Shown piece after piece: positions 1-7,614 of a stretch of 24,214 nucleotides of DNA. This stretch comes from a virus: positions 1-24,214 of the IMG/VR virus record IMGVR_UViG_3300049214_000160. The stretch is one strand, 5' to 3'. The position numbers were made by a program, and so were the translations under genes. Position 1 is the first letter of the stretch, and every line of letters begins with the position of its first letter. The notes beneath the pieces are model-generated. The model did no database searches. It was not told where the DNA came from and saw only the letters and a program-made list of their open reading frames with translations.

Positions 1-1
1 C

Positions 2-1423
2 CAAGGCAATATGGAGAAGATAAAGAAGATTTATGAAGAATGGGCCAAGATGGCCGCGTCGGTGTATAAGCAACCAAAAAGTGTTGTCGAGGACATTCAG
101 GTTCAAGAGACGAAGACCTTGAATGTCGATAAACTTCGGGCTATTCGCGAGAGCAAGCAAGACGAAGAGGCAGCGAACAATTTAGATATCGTCATGGGCC
201 AAGCCAAGGCGATCGGCGCAAACAAGGGTGCCGTTGATCCGGCAAAAGACCAAAATGGGGCGCAGCAAACCACGGCTCAACTTGCGGCCATGATCGCCTC
301 TATTCAGTCGAAGATGCAACAGGAGGTGGCAAGTCTTACCGAGATAGCGAATACCTCAGCCAAAGGCTCTGATGAGCAGAAAGAAGCCTCGAAAGAGATT
401 GTGGCCACGGTAACGCGAGCAAAACAGCAAGAAGTTGATCTTTATAATAAAGCCGCCGAGCAGGTCCGAAATTCAATCGCAAAGACTTTGTCGCCGATCA
501 GCACGATGTTTGACAAAATAGGTTCTGGGTTTGAGAGCCTGGGCGATGATATAATCAAGGCCGTGATTGCCCCGCAGAAGGAACAGATCAAGCAGGGGTT
601 GAAGACGATCAAAGTTGATACTACCGATCGAGAAATTAGGGCCGCGTTCGCCAAGTTTTCTACAAGCATGGTGACTGATGCCGCTAAGGCTATTGAAACG
701 GCAGGAAGCCAGTTAATTGGCCAACAAATAGGCAATTTAATTGGCGTTGACGGCGCTGGCGGTATTGCTAGTTTGTTAACGAATGGAGTTGGCAAATTAC
801 TTGGAGTCGGTGCCAGTGCAGCAGCACCACTCGCGAGCGCGGCGGCAAATGTAGCCACAGACGCTGGAGATGCGGCCGCGACATCGGCCCCGATTACGGC
901 AGCAGTGACTGCGTCGGCAACAACGATCAGCGTTTCGCAAGAAACGGCTGCCAGCACGATTGTCGCCGCCATGGAGGCGAATACTTCGTTGCTTGCGGGA
1001 ACTATTGAGAGCACCGCGCTAGTAACCGATGCTGAACTTACGGCCCTGAATGCAAAGCCTTCGATATTCGGCACTACGTATTCTCAAGGCGGCATCGTCC
1101 CAAGTGCCGCAGGTGGCATGGTCGTCGGCGGGATGGGGAGCGGAACCCAACTCGCGGTATTGCATGCACGCGAGATGGTGCTGCCTCAGCATTTGAGCCG
1201 AGGCATACAGTCAATCATCGACCAAAATGGCGGTATGCGTGGTGAAGGTCGGGGTGGAAATTCAGCCAATTTGAACTACAGTCCTACGATCAATACCGGG
1301 GGCCGCGGCGGTCGCGGCGGCACAGGCATGAGCCGGGCAGAGTTTTCGCAAACTATGACGGCCCATGGCGGTGCTATGCTGGGCGAGGCCAGGAATATGA
1401 TACGGAACGGCTTTAGGGCTTGA
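2..1423 (+). CDS. Phage tail tape measure protein, C-terminal part (5' end outside window)
   Basis: The reading frame is open from the first bases of the window, so the ATG at position 11 is probably internal and the N-terminal part is missing. The visible ~470 residues are rich in Ala, Gly, Thr, Gln and Lys. An N-terminal helical part (about residues 1-160) is followed by a small-residue, hydrophobic Ala/Gly stretch (about 230-330). The end carries the signature seen at the C-terminus of many siphophage tape measures: a SQGGIVPSAAGGMVVGG stretch followed by LHAREMVLPQHLSRGIQ. Tape measure proteins set tail length during assembly and leave the tail tip at infection. The gene sits directly upstream of the minor tail and tail-tip genes, the usual place. 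The family call rests on the C-terminal motif and position; a minor tail protein sharing that end is the alternative. Confidence 0.8.
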   Translation, partial: QGNMEKIKKIYEEWAKMAASVYKQPKSVVEDIQVQETKTLNVDKLRAIRESKQDEEAANNLDIVMGQAKAIGANKGAVDPAKDQNGAQQTTAQLAAMIASIQSKMQQEVASLTEIANTSAKGSDEQKEASKEIVATVTRAKQQEVDLYNKAAEQVRNSIAKTLSPISTMFDKIGSGFESLGDDIIKAVIAPQKEQIKQGLKTIKVDTTDREIRAAFAKFSTSMVTDAAKAIETAGSQLIGQQIGNLIGVDGAGGIASLLTNGVGKLLGVGASAAAPLASAAANVATDAGDAAATSAPITAAVTASATTISVSQETAASTIVAAMEANTSLLAGTIESTALVTDAELTALNAKPSIFGTTYSQGGIVPSAAGGMVVGGMGSGTQLAVLHAREMVLPQHLSRGIQSIIDQNGGMRGEGRGGNSANLNYSPTINTGGRGGRGGTGMSRAEFSQTMTAHGGAMLGEARNMIRNGFRA

Positions 1424-1426
1424 ATT

Positions 1427-1463
1427 AGGTATATGCGCAAGGGTCCCCCTTTACCATATCTCT
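1427..1463 (-). repeat. 37-bp palindromic intergenic repeat, copy 1
   Basis: Imperfect palindrome in the 69-bp gap between the tape measure stop codon and the next start. Its parts on the + strand are AGGTATAT, GCG, CAAGGG, TCC, CCCTTT, ACC, ATATCTCT, the same 8-3-6-3-6-3-8 arrangement as the copies at 5451, 14451 and 21855. Strand is given for the AAGGGGGACCC orientation of the core. The repeat ends 29 bases before the GTG start at 1493. Operator, promoter or RNA-hairpin function is inferred from position only. Confidence 0.75.
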
Positions 1464-1492
1464 ACTAGCAACACAGTTAGGAGTTAAATTCG

Positions 1493-1957
1493 GTGGAAAT
1501 TTTCACAGTCGTTTGCGAAAACGTGGCAGTAACGGCCGCCCAGGATGTTATTGGCGCCTATGCCTCGGCGTCGAAGAAGTTGCAGCTTCTGGCGGTTGAA
1601 CTTAGTGCCAATGGCCAAACGACTGTAGGCAATTATCCTCTCCGTTTGCGCTATTTGCCCGCAACGGTAACTAGCGGCAGCGGCGGCAGTGCGGCAACGC
1701 CGCATAATGTCAATCCCGATGGGGCGGGGCCAAGTTTCACGGCAAGGACAAATGACACAGTTCATGCCATTTCCAGCAATACCGTTGTGGATTATGTGGC
1801 GTCGCAATTTAACCCGATTAATGGCTATTATTGGCAACCCCCCGTGGGGGTGGGTGAAGAGCCAAAGGCCGATCTTTCGGGCGCCCTAGTATTGTCACTT
1901 GACACCGTGACAGGCACACTCAATATCAGTGCCACGATGTGGCTTCGGGAAATCTAA
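1493..1957 (+). CDS. Minor tail protein candidate, unknown function
   Basis: 154 residues starting at GTG, preceded by AGGAG at 1479-1483 with good spacing. The protein is rich in Val, Thr, Ser and Asn, with a beta-structure-like composition, a Gly/Ser-rich linker near residues 62-67 and a C-terminal run of alternating hydrophobic residues ending in a Trp-containing tail. No signal peptide or membrane segment is visible. It lies between the tape measure and a lectin-like tail protein and ends 14 bases before the next start, so a structural tail role is likely. I do not recognise a named family. The palindromic repeat at 1427-1463 lies in its 5' region and may control it together with the following tail genes. 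Confidence 0.7.
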   Translation: MEIFTVVCENVAVTAAQDVIGAYASASKKLQLLAVELSANGQTTVGNYPLRLRYLPATVTSGSGGSAATPHNVNPDGAGPSFTARTNDTVHAISSNTVVDYVASQFNPINGYYWQPPVGVGEEPKADLSGALVLSLDTVTGTLNISATMWLREI

Positions 1958-1971
1958 TAGGAGTTACGGCC

Positions 1972-3519
1972 ATGGCAACTTTGCTTCTAGAGGGATTTGA
2001 CGATTATGGACCTGCAAATATATACTCGTCCTCGGCGCAAAGTCTGCTAAACTCGGGCGGCTGGAACTGCATAACACCCTATACGTCGCCTAGCATTGTG
2101 GCGTCGCTTACTGGCGAGCCTGGGTATGCCGTTAGTTTGGCCCAGGTCTCAGCCGGCGCCGGGGCTACCTTTTCCCAAAGTCTGGGGCCGAACCAAAACC
2201 GATTGATCGGCGGCTTTCGCTTTAATATGAACCTCTTTGCTACATCGGGGATTTCTTTTGGCGACTTAAACACCAGTCAGTTTACCATTTTGGTCGAGGC
2301 TGGAACCGGCTACATAATGGTTTGCCAAAGCTATGAAGGCGATTGGAGTTCCTCGCCGCCGTATGTGGCTAGAAGCACCGTTGCGGTAGCGGCAAACACA
2401 ACGCATTATTTGGAATTTGACATAACATTCCAACCAAATGCCACCGGCGGTATAACTGTCTGGCTCGACGGCGTGCAAGTGCTCACTTGGACTGGGCAAA
2501 CGAGCCAGAGTGGTAATGCTTGGGCCAACTTGGTGCAGTTTGTCACCAACTCGGGCGCTGCTGGGAATTATACGTTCGACGATTTTTACCTTTTTACTCC
2601 GAGTGGCAGCTTCAATAATGCCGTGCTTTTGTCCAACCCGGTTATTATAACACAAGAACCAATAGCCGATGTCCAAGCACAGTTTACCAATCAAGGAAAC
2701 TTGATCGGGTATTCTTATTCATTATCCGGGGCTTTCGGCCAGGTTAATGGCAATAGCCTGTTTTTGATGAAGATTTCGCCGAACGTAAATTGCACCTTGG
2801 ATGACATTGTTATTCAGGTGTGCTACGGGGGGAATAATTCCGGCGCAAATATGAAAGGCGTGTTGTATGCCGACAACAGTGGAGCGCCAGGTAGTCTTTT
2901 AAGCACCGGGACACAAGTTACGGGGTTTGTGCAAAACGTCCCTATAGTGTTGCCGTTGGCAACTCCCACGGCGTTGACGGCCGGGACGAATTATTGGCTC
3001 GGGTTCATAACTGACACGACCTTGTATTTGCAGCTTTTCGACGGTGTTACCACCGGCGGAGCCGTGGCCAGCAACACGTATACCAGTGGGGCACCGGCTA
3101 CAGCCCCGACTATGTCGTATAACCAGAGTTCTCTTTTTCTTTATGGCGAGTGCACCAATGCGGCGCACAATTTTGCTAGCGTGGATTTGGTGCCTGCGCC
3201 AGGAGATATTTCTTCAGTCGCGTCGGCAACAATCGGCATCAGCGACCTATACAGTTATGCGGCCCTGCCGTTGAATATAACCGCCGTGTATGCAGTAGGT
3301 GTCAAGGGCACAGCGAAACTCTCTGTGGCCGGCACCCATACGATTAATATGTTGATGAAATCGGGAACCGTCACAAGCGCTGGTTCCGAGCCTGGTTTGG
3401 TTCCAAATTTGAGTTACGGGAATTATACGAGTTATTTTGACACCGATCCCAATACATCCACCACCTGGACGGTTTCTGGTGTAAACAACAGTAGCGCCGG
3501 TATGAGTGTGGCAAGTTAA
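1972..3519 (+). CDS. Tail protein with concanavalin-like (LamG-type) domain
   Basis: 515 residues from the ATG at 1972, which has an AGGAG site at 1959-1963; an in-frame upstream start at 1939 lies inside the previous gene and is less likely. The first ~210 residues have the features of a phage concanavalin-like jelly-roll domain: an LLLEGFDDY opening, alternating beta-type segments, and a HYLEFDITF ... ITVWLDGVQVLTWTG ... YTFDDFYLF pattern. The second half includes a module with TLDDIVIQVCYGG, VLYADNSGAPGSLL and TAGTNYWLGF, typical of extracellular or virion beta-sandwiches. The C-terminus is Ser/Thr/Asn-rich. Such proteins usually decorate the tail or bind surface glycans. Its place among minor tail genes supports a receptor- or carbohydrate-binding role, which remains an inference. 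Confidence 0.75.
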   Translation: MATLLLEGFDDYGPANIYSSSAQSLLNSGGWNCITPYTSPSIVASLTGEPGYAVSLAQVSAGAGATFSQSLGPNQNRLIGGFRFNMNLFATSGISFGDLNTSQFTILVEAGTGYIMVCQSYEGDWSSSPPYVARSTVAVAANTTHYLEFDITFQPNATGGITVWLDGVQVLTWTGQTSQSGNAWANLVQFVTNSGAAGNYTFDDFYLFTPSGSFNNAVLLSNPVIITQEPIADVQAQFTNQGNLIGYSYSLSGAFGQVNGNSLFLMKISPNVNCTLDDIVIQVCYGGNNSGANMKGVLYADNSGAPGSLLSTGTQVTGFVQNVPIVLPLATPTALTAGTNYWLGFITDTTLYLQLFDGVTTGGAVASNTYTSGAPATAPTMSYNQSSLFLYGECTNAAHNFASVDLVPAPGDISSVASATIGISDLYSYAALPLNITAVYAVGVKGTAKLSVAGTHTINMLMKSGTVTSAGSEPGLVPNLSYGNYTSYFDTDPNTSTTWTVSGVNNSSAGMSVAS

Positions 3520-3531
3520 GGATAAAGACCG

Positions 3532-4545
3532 ATGACCACTTATACTTATCCAGACCGCGTGAAGTTTACCACAGCGACAACGGGGACTGGGAGCGTTACT
3601 GTTGGCTCGGCTTTTGTAGGCTTTCGCACCCCTGCGACCGCGGGACTCGGCACTACAACAACGACACAATACGTGATCGAAGACAATGGCGGGGCTTGGG
3701 AGATCGGCACAGCGACGTGGAATAGCGGCGCAACGGTTATGACCCGAAGTGTGAACTTGAGCAGCAACTCGAACGCTTTGATTAGTCTTTCCGGTTCGGC
3801 CTTGGTTTATATGGTGGTCGAAGGCAGCTCGATTGCCTCATTTTTAGTCAGCGGTGGAGTGGGGGCTTTAGCTCGGGCCGTTCTTGGCGGCGTGACCGAC
3901 GACGGTAGCTCGCCCTTGCAAACTGCGGCGCCTGTGGTTATTACCGATGCAACAACCAATATGCAAAGCTTGACTATTAACGGCTCGGGTAATAGCAACG
4001 GAGGTGCAATCGAAATAATAGGCAACGGGGCTACGACGCCCAAAAAATGGCTACGGGTTTCCAGTGGTCTTTTGGAAGTCATAAACAGTGCATATAGTGC
4101 CGTTATTGTGATTATAGACGACAGCGGTGATGTTACGTTTACTGGAGCGACTACAACAACGGATTTAATTTTGCCCAACTCTAGCGCCAGTTTGGTTGGT
4201 GCTTGGACCGCTTTTACGCCGACTGTTACTTCCCTCACAGGGACTTTGACAACGGTAAGCGCTGTGGGGCAATATAAGCAAATAGGGAAATCGGTATTTA
4301 TCAATATCAATATAACCATAACGACGAATGGAACCGGAGCTACGTTGATAAAATGCACTTTGCCCTTTACTACTGAAATCAATACTTGTAATATTTCGGG
4401 AAGTGAAATAGCTGTTACCGGAAAGTCTATTAAGGGCACAGCGTATGGGACAGATAATTTTATGTATATAACGAATTATGATAACTCATATCCAGGGGCC
4501 GATGGAGCCGTGCTTAACCTAACTGGCGTTTATCAAACAGCATAA
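3532..4545 (+). CDS. Tail fibre-like structural protein
   Basis: 337 residues; the ATG follows an AAGGATAA ribosome-binding sequence just after the preceding stop codon. The N-terminal ~100 residues carry a pattern I associate with alphaproteobacterial phage tail proteins: DRVKFTTATTGTGSVTVG, then TTQYVIEDNGGAWEIGTATW and a TRSVNLSSNSNALISLSGSA stretch. The middle is Gly/Asn/Thr-rich, and the C-terminal ~110 residues (beginning GAWTAFTPTVTSLTG) resemble the trimeric beta-rich end of phage fibres. No membrane segment or enzyme motif is seen. It lies between the lectin-like protein and the first DUF2460 protein and is separated from the latter by one base. Likely role: host-recognition fibre or virion-surface protein. 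Confidence 0.7.
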   Translation: MTTYTYPDRVKFTTATTGTGSVTVGSAFVGFRTPATAGLGTTTTTQYVIEDNGGAWEIGTATWNSGATVMTRSVNLSSNSNALISLSGSALVYMVVEGSSIASFLVSGGVGALARAVLGGVTDDGSSPLQTAAPVVITDATTNMQSLTINGSGNSNGGAIEIIGNGATTPKKWLRVSSGLLEVINSAYSAVIVIIDDSGDVTFTGATTTTDLILPNSSASLVGAWTAFTPTVTSLTGTLTTVSAVGQYKQIGKSVFININITITTNGTGATLIKCTLPFTTEINTCNISGSEIAVTGKSIKGTAYGTDNFMYITNYDNSYPGADGAVLNLTGVYQTA

Positions 4546-4546
4546 G

Positions 4547-5440
4547 ATGATAATTTCCGGCGCGCCCATATCTAGCATACCGCTATCGTCAGCGCCCATA
4601 CAACTCGGTGGGGGTAATGTTGTATTCGACAACATTACTCGAAGAATTTTGGTATCGGGTAAAAGTAGCGCAAAGCTAGTAGTTAGTGGCGTTACTCGGC
4701 GCAACCTAGTTTCGTCCCACAGCACGGGTGGGGCAAAGCTAGTTTTTTCCTCCGTCACACGCAAGACTTTAGGACTTTTTGTTCCCTCGGCCCCGCTTAA
4801 TAGCAGCGGCCCAATTCCCGTGTTTCCCACGCTGCCCCAAGGGTATCCGATTAAAGTCAGCCCGGTGCTTGATACGACACTTGGGACGACGAAATCTTTG
4901 CGCGAAATGCGGGTGGCGCAGCAAACGTATCCGATTTGGGACATTGAAATCCTTTTCGAGCAACTAAAGGATCAAACGCAAAATCAGACGCCGTATGTGC
5001 CGTTCACAGGCTATACGCAGTATATGCAACTCGTGCAGCTTTGGCTCATGATGTATGGCCAAGCCGGGGTTTTCTATTTCACCTGCCCGTGGGACTATTC
5101 GCGCAGTAATCAAGCATTCGGCACTGGTGACGGCAACACCATTGCGTTTACCGTTTACCGCACGTGGGGGCTCGGCGCCCAGGCGACTGTGGCCCCCGTG
5201 GGCGGGATTAATGCCGTTAACACGCTTTACGTCAATGGGGTGGCGCAAAGTCCATCAAGTTATTCGGTCCAGCGAAATAAAATTGTGTTTAACAATCCGC
5301 CGGCCGCGGGGGCTACCCTGAGCCTTACATTCACGTATTATTATGTTTGTCGATTTACCGAAGATGACCAGGATTATGAAGAGTTTGCGAAAAATCGTTG
5401 GTCTGTTCAGAGCTTGAAGTTCAGGGCATCGCCATGGTAA
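4547..5440 (+). CDS. DUF2460 family tail protein (first paralogue) with N-terminal repeats
   Basis: 297 residues, starting one base after the previous stop with no clear ribosome-binding site, so probably translationally coupled. Residues ~93-297 form a DUF2460 domain: FPTLPQGYPIKVSP, a QTQNQTPYVPF segment, VFYFTCPWDYSRSNQAFGTGDG, then a central insertion and a C-terminal WSVQSLKFRASPW. DUF2460 proteins correspond to gp12 of the Rhodobacter gene transfer agent, a distal-tail component. Ahead of it, residues ~24-78 contain three copies of a short repeat with pattern [NK][LV]V(F/V)xx(I/V)TR(R/K)xL, spaced 19-21 residues apart; the neighbouring paralogue lacks this part. The next gene encodes a second DUF2460 protein. 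Confidence 0.8.
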   Translation: MIISGAPISSIPLSSAPIQLGGGNVVFDNITRRILVSGKSSAKLVVSGVTRRNLVSSHSTGGAKLVFSSVTRKTLGLFVPSAPLNSSGPIPVFPTLPQGYPIKVSPVLDTTLGTTKSLREMRVAQQTYPIWDIEILFEQLKDQTQNQTPYVPFTGYTQYMQLVQLWLMMYGQAGVFYFTCPWDYSRSNQAFGTGDGNTIAFTVYRTWGLGAQATVAPVGGINAVNTLYVNGVAQSPSSYSVQRNKIVFNNPPAAGATLSLTFTYYYVCRFTEDDQDYEEFAKNRWSVQSLKFRASPW

Positions 5441-5450
5441 GATGGGTGGC

Positions 5451-5487
5451 AGGCATATCTGCAAGGGGGACCCTTTTGCATACATCT
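5451..5487 (+). repeat. 37-bp palindromic intergenic repeat, copy 2
   Basis: Lies in the 68-bp gap between the two DUF2460 genes. Its parts are AGGCATAT, CTG, CAAGGG, GGA, CCCTTT, TGC, ATACATCT. The core is identical to copy 3 over AAGGGGGACCCTTTTG; the outer arms are less perfect. Relative to the gene it precedes, it points the opposite way from the other three copies. It ends 21 bases before the ATG at 5509. Confidence 0.75.
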
Positions 5488-5508
5488 TGCAGCAAGGCAT
5501 AATATCCG

Positions 5509-6186
5509 ATGGCCTATATTTTCTTTCCCTCGCCAACCCCAGTGTTTCCCGCCCTGCCCGTGCAGGGGTGGAGCGTGAACAAGCGGCCTATTATGGCCTC
5601 ACGCACAACCATTGCAGCGAGTGGGAGGGAAAATCACCTGGCTTGTGCCTCTTATCCGCGTTGGGCCTTTAAGTTGACTTTCGGGGGCGACAGTTGGCTT
5701 CGGGACCAGACGCAAAATATTGTGCCTGATCCGACGAAAAGCGGTCTGACAGAGTTTGAACAAATATCCGGGCTCTTTCTTGCCTGTCGCGGCAGCTATG
5801 GGGAGTTTTACTTTTCCGACCCTGATGACAATTCACGGCTGAGTCAAACCGTTGGGACGGGAAATGGAACACAAACTTCATTCCCCGTGACTTATTCTTG
5901 GGGCACTGGACCTTTTACGCCGTCCATGACCATACCTGTAGGCGGGATTAAAACGCTCAATGCCGTTTATCTTAATGGGAATGTTTTAGGCACGAGCAGC
6001 TATTCCATAGACGCGACGAATACGCAAATTGTCTTCGTCTCGCCCCCAATTCAGGGAAGTGTGATTACGGCGGATTTTAGCTTTTATTTCCGCTGTCGGT
6101 TTATGGACGATACGCTCGTGTTCTCGCAATTTGAACAAAACCTTTGGGAATTAAAAGAACTTCAGTTCGAGAGCGTAAAACCGTGA
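5509..6186 (+). CDS. DUF2460 family tail protein (second paralogue)
   Basis: 225 residues. It shares the layout of the preceding protein: an FPALPVQGW opening, a DQTQNIVPDP segment, YGEFYFSDPDDNSRLSQTVGTGNG, the insertion with PVGGIKTLNAVYLNGN, and a C-terminal WELKELQFESVKP. These match FPTLPQGYPI, DQTQNQTPYVP, AGVFYFTCPWDYSRSNQAFGTGDG, PVGGINAVNTLYVNGV and WSVQSLKFRASPW of the neighbour, so the two genes are an old tandem duplication. In gene transfer agent-type tails one DUF2460 protein is normal; two suggest hetero-oligomeric or specialised distal-tail subunits. The start at 5509 gives the match to the neighbour from the first residues; only a weak AAGG lies upstream, next to the palindromic repeat. 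Confidence 0.8.
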   Translation: MAYIFFPSPTPVFPALPVQGWSVNKRPIMASRTTIAASGRENHLACASYPRWAFKLTFGGDSWLRDQTQNIVPDPTKSGLTEFEQISGLFLACRGSYGEFYFSDPDDNSRLSQTVGTGNGTQTSFPVTYSWGTGPFTPSMTIPVGGIKTLNAVYLNGNVLGTSSYSIDATNTQIVFVSPPIQGSVITADFSFYFRCRFMDDTLVFSQFEQNLWELKELQFESVKP

Positions 6187-6217
6187 AAAGAACTAAAGTG
6201 TCACCGGAGCGCAGCGC

Positions 6218-7144
6218 ATGAGCACATCGGTTCAACAACAACAAAACCTAAAGGTTCCTTACAATTATATCCAATGGATATTGCAAACGAACCGCGGGAT
6301 CATGGCGCACCTATATCAATTTACGTCGGTCACGGGGGCGCAAGATTATTTTACCGATTTTGATACCGATATAATCTACGGCGGCCAGACCTGGAAATCA
6401 AACTCGTTGCGCTTTGAAGGCATGAGCCGTAAATTGTCCGTGGGTATAAATGTCGATGCCCAAACTATCAAAATCTGGGCTTCTCCAACCGATACGCTAT
6501 GGGGCTCGGCCTTTCTCGCAGGCGCCGAACAAGGACTGATGGACGGGGCCGTGGTGGTGCGCTCTAGGGCAATTTGGCCCTTTGTCACTGGCAATGCGGC
6601 GGCCGATGTTCAAAACACACCTTTGGCCGTATGGCCCCTGTCTACGGGCTACGTCAGCACGATTGATAAAGGCGGGGCCAGCCATGTGGAGGTGAAGATT
6701 ACCTCGGCTCTATCACGTCTTAATGTCAATATGCCCCGAAATTATTGGCAGCCTGGGTGCGGGTGGACGCTTTTTGACGCCGGATGCACTTTGATAAAGG
6801 CCGACTTTGCAATCACAGGCACTATTAGTGCTGTGTTAGATAATAGCACTTTAAGCATTGCTGGCGGGCTAGAGGCCACGGGGCCTGATGGAAACCCAAA
6901 CTTGGCTCAAGGCAGGTTGTTGTTTACTTCGGGCGTGAACAATAATTTTCAGACTTTGATTGATACCAATGATGACACGAATATATATTTGGCTTATCCT
7001 TTGAGCGATTTGCCGAGCGTAGGGGATAATGTTACTTTTTACCCAGGTTGCAGCAAGACCTATAACACTTGTTCAAATAAATGGGGCAACCAGGCGAATT
7101 TCCGAGGCTTCGACAAAGTCCCGCCGGTCATGGTGTCGGTATGA
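6218..7144 (+). CDS. DUF2163 family tail protein (GTA gp13-like)
   Basis: 308 residues; ATG preceded by a CCGGAGCG ribosome-binding sequence. The N-terminal region (HLYQFTSVTGAQDYFTDFD ... IIYGGQTWKS) and the cysteine pattern in the second half, PGCGWTLFDAGC and later FYPGCSKTYNTCSNKWGNQ ending in NFRGFDKVPPVM, are hallmarks of DUF2163/phage BR0599-type proteins. These correspond to gp13 of the Rhodobacter gene transfer agent. They form part of the tail-tip hub, and the conserved cysteines are thought to bind an iron-sulfur cluster in the GTA. The stop codon overlaps the start of the peptidase gene (ATGA), as expected for this cassette. Confidence 0.88.
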   Translation: MSTSVQQQQNLKVPYNYIQWILQTNRGIMAHLYQFTSVTGAQDYFTDFDTDIIYGGQTWKSNSLRFEGMSRKLSVGINVDAQTIKIWASPTDTLWGSAFLAGAEQGLMDGAVVVRSRAIWPFVTGNAAADVQNTPLAVWPLSTGYVSTIDKGGASHVEVKITSALSRLNVNMPRNYWQPGCGWTLFDAGCTLIKADFAITGTISAVLDNSTLSIAGGLEATGPDGNPNLAQGRLLFTSGVNNNFQTLIDTNDDTNIYLAYPLSDLPSVGDNVTFYPGCSKTYNTCSNKWGNQANFRGFDKVPPVMVSV

Positions 7145-7611
7145 ATGACGAAGAAAGTTTGCGCTCGCAACTTGCGGCCGAAGCATTGTCATGGGTCGGA
7201 ACCCCATATGTTAGCAATGGCATGATCAAAGGCCGACGGGGCGGCGTTGATTGTGCCATGATACTTATTGGAATTTATCAAAACGTCGGGCTTGTGCCAA
7301 AGAGTTTTGACCCGAGACCCTACCCGGCGCAATGGCATCTACATCAGAGCGAAGAACGATATCTTAATCAGATGTTGAATTGGGCCGTGGAGGTTCCTGG
7401 GCCACCAGAACGTAAACCACTTCCCGGGGATATTGTGCTATTCAAGCTCGGCAAAGTTTTTAGCCACAGTGCGATCATAATTTCTTGGCCCATTGTTGTC
7501 CATGCCATGGGCAATGATCGGGTAATTAAGGAGGATTTGTCAAAACGCACCGAGGGTAAAAGAGCCTTTTGGACTTTACCAATGCGTTTCTTCTCTTACT
7601 GGAAAGCCTAG
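7141..7611 (+). CDS. Tail-associated NlpC/P60 cell-wall peptidase (GTA gp14-like)
   Basis: 156 residues beginning at an ATG that overlaps the upstream stop (ATGA); an earlier in-frame start at 7081 lies inside the DUF2163 gene and is not needed. The NlpC/P60 fold is indicated by ALSWVGTPYV near the N-terminus, the catalytic Cys in GGVDCAMI (C38), the catalytic His in FSHSAIII (H109) and a possible third residue in IVVHAMG (H121). The LPGDIVLF segment before the His is also typical. These enzymes cut peptidoglycan stem peptides and sit at the tail tip to open the wall during genome injection. Position between DUF2163 and the large tail-tip gene is the canonical order. Confidence 0.9.
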   Translation: MNDEESLRSQLAAEALSWVGTPYVSNGMIKGRRGGVDCAMILIGIYQNVGLVPKSFDPRPYPAQWHLHQSEERYLNQMLNWAVEVPGPPERKPLPGDIVLFKLGKVFSHSAIIISWPIVVHAMGNDRVIKEDLSKRTEGKRAFWTLPMRFFSYWKA

Positions 7612-7614
7612 ATT

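Noticed and set aside
442-1074. 210-codon open frame on the minus strand within the tape measure gene
   Set aside because: Low-complexity Ala/Val/Ser translation, fully inside and antisense to a recognisable gene; no ribosome-binding site or family motif.
3807-4439. 210-codon minus-strand frame inside the fibre-like gene
   Set aside because: Antisense to a gene with recognisable tail-protein features; translation is a Val/Pro/Leu-rich shadow.
5442-5672. 76-codon plus-strand frame starting right after the first DUF2460 stop
   Set aside because: It reads through the palindromic repeat and overlaps the second DUF2460 gene in another frame; no homology-like features.
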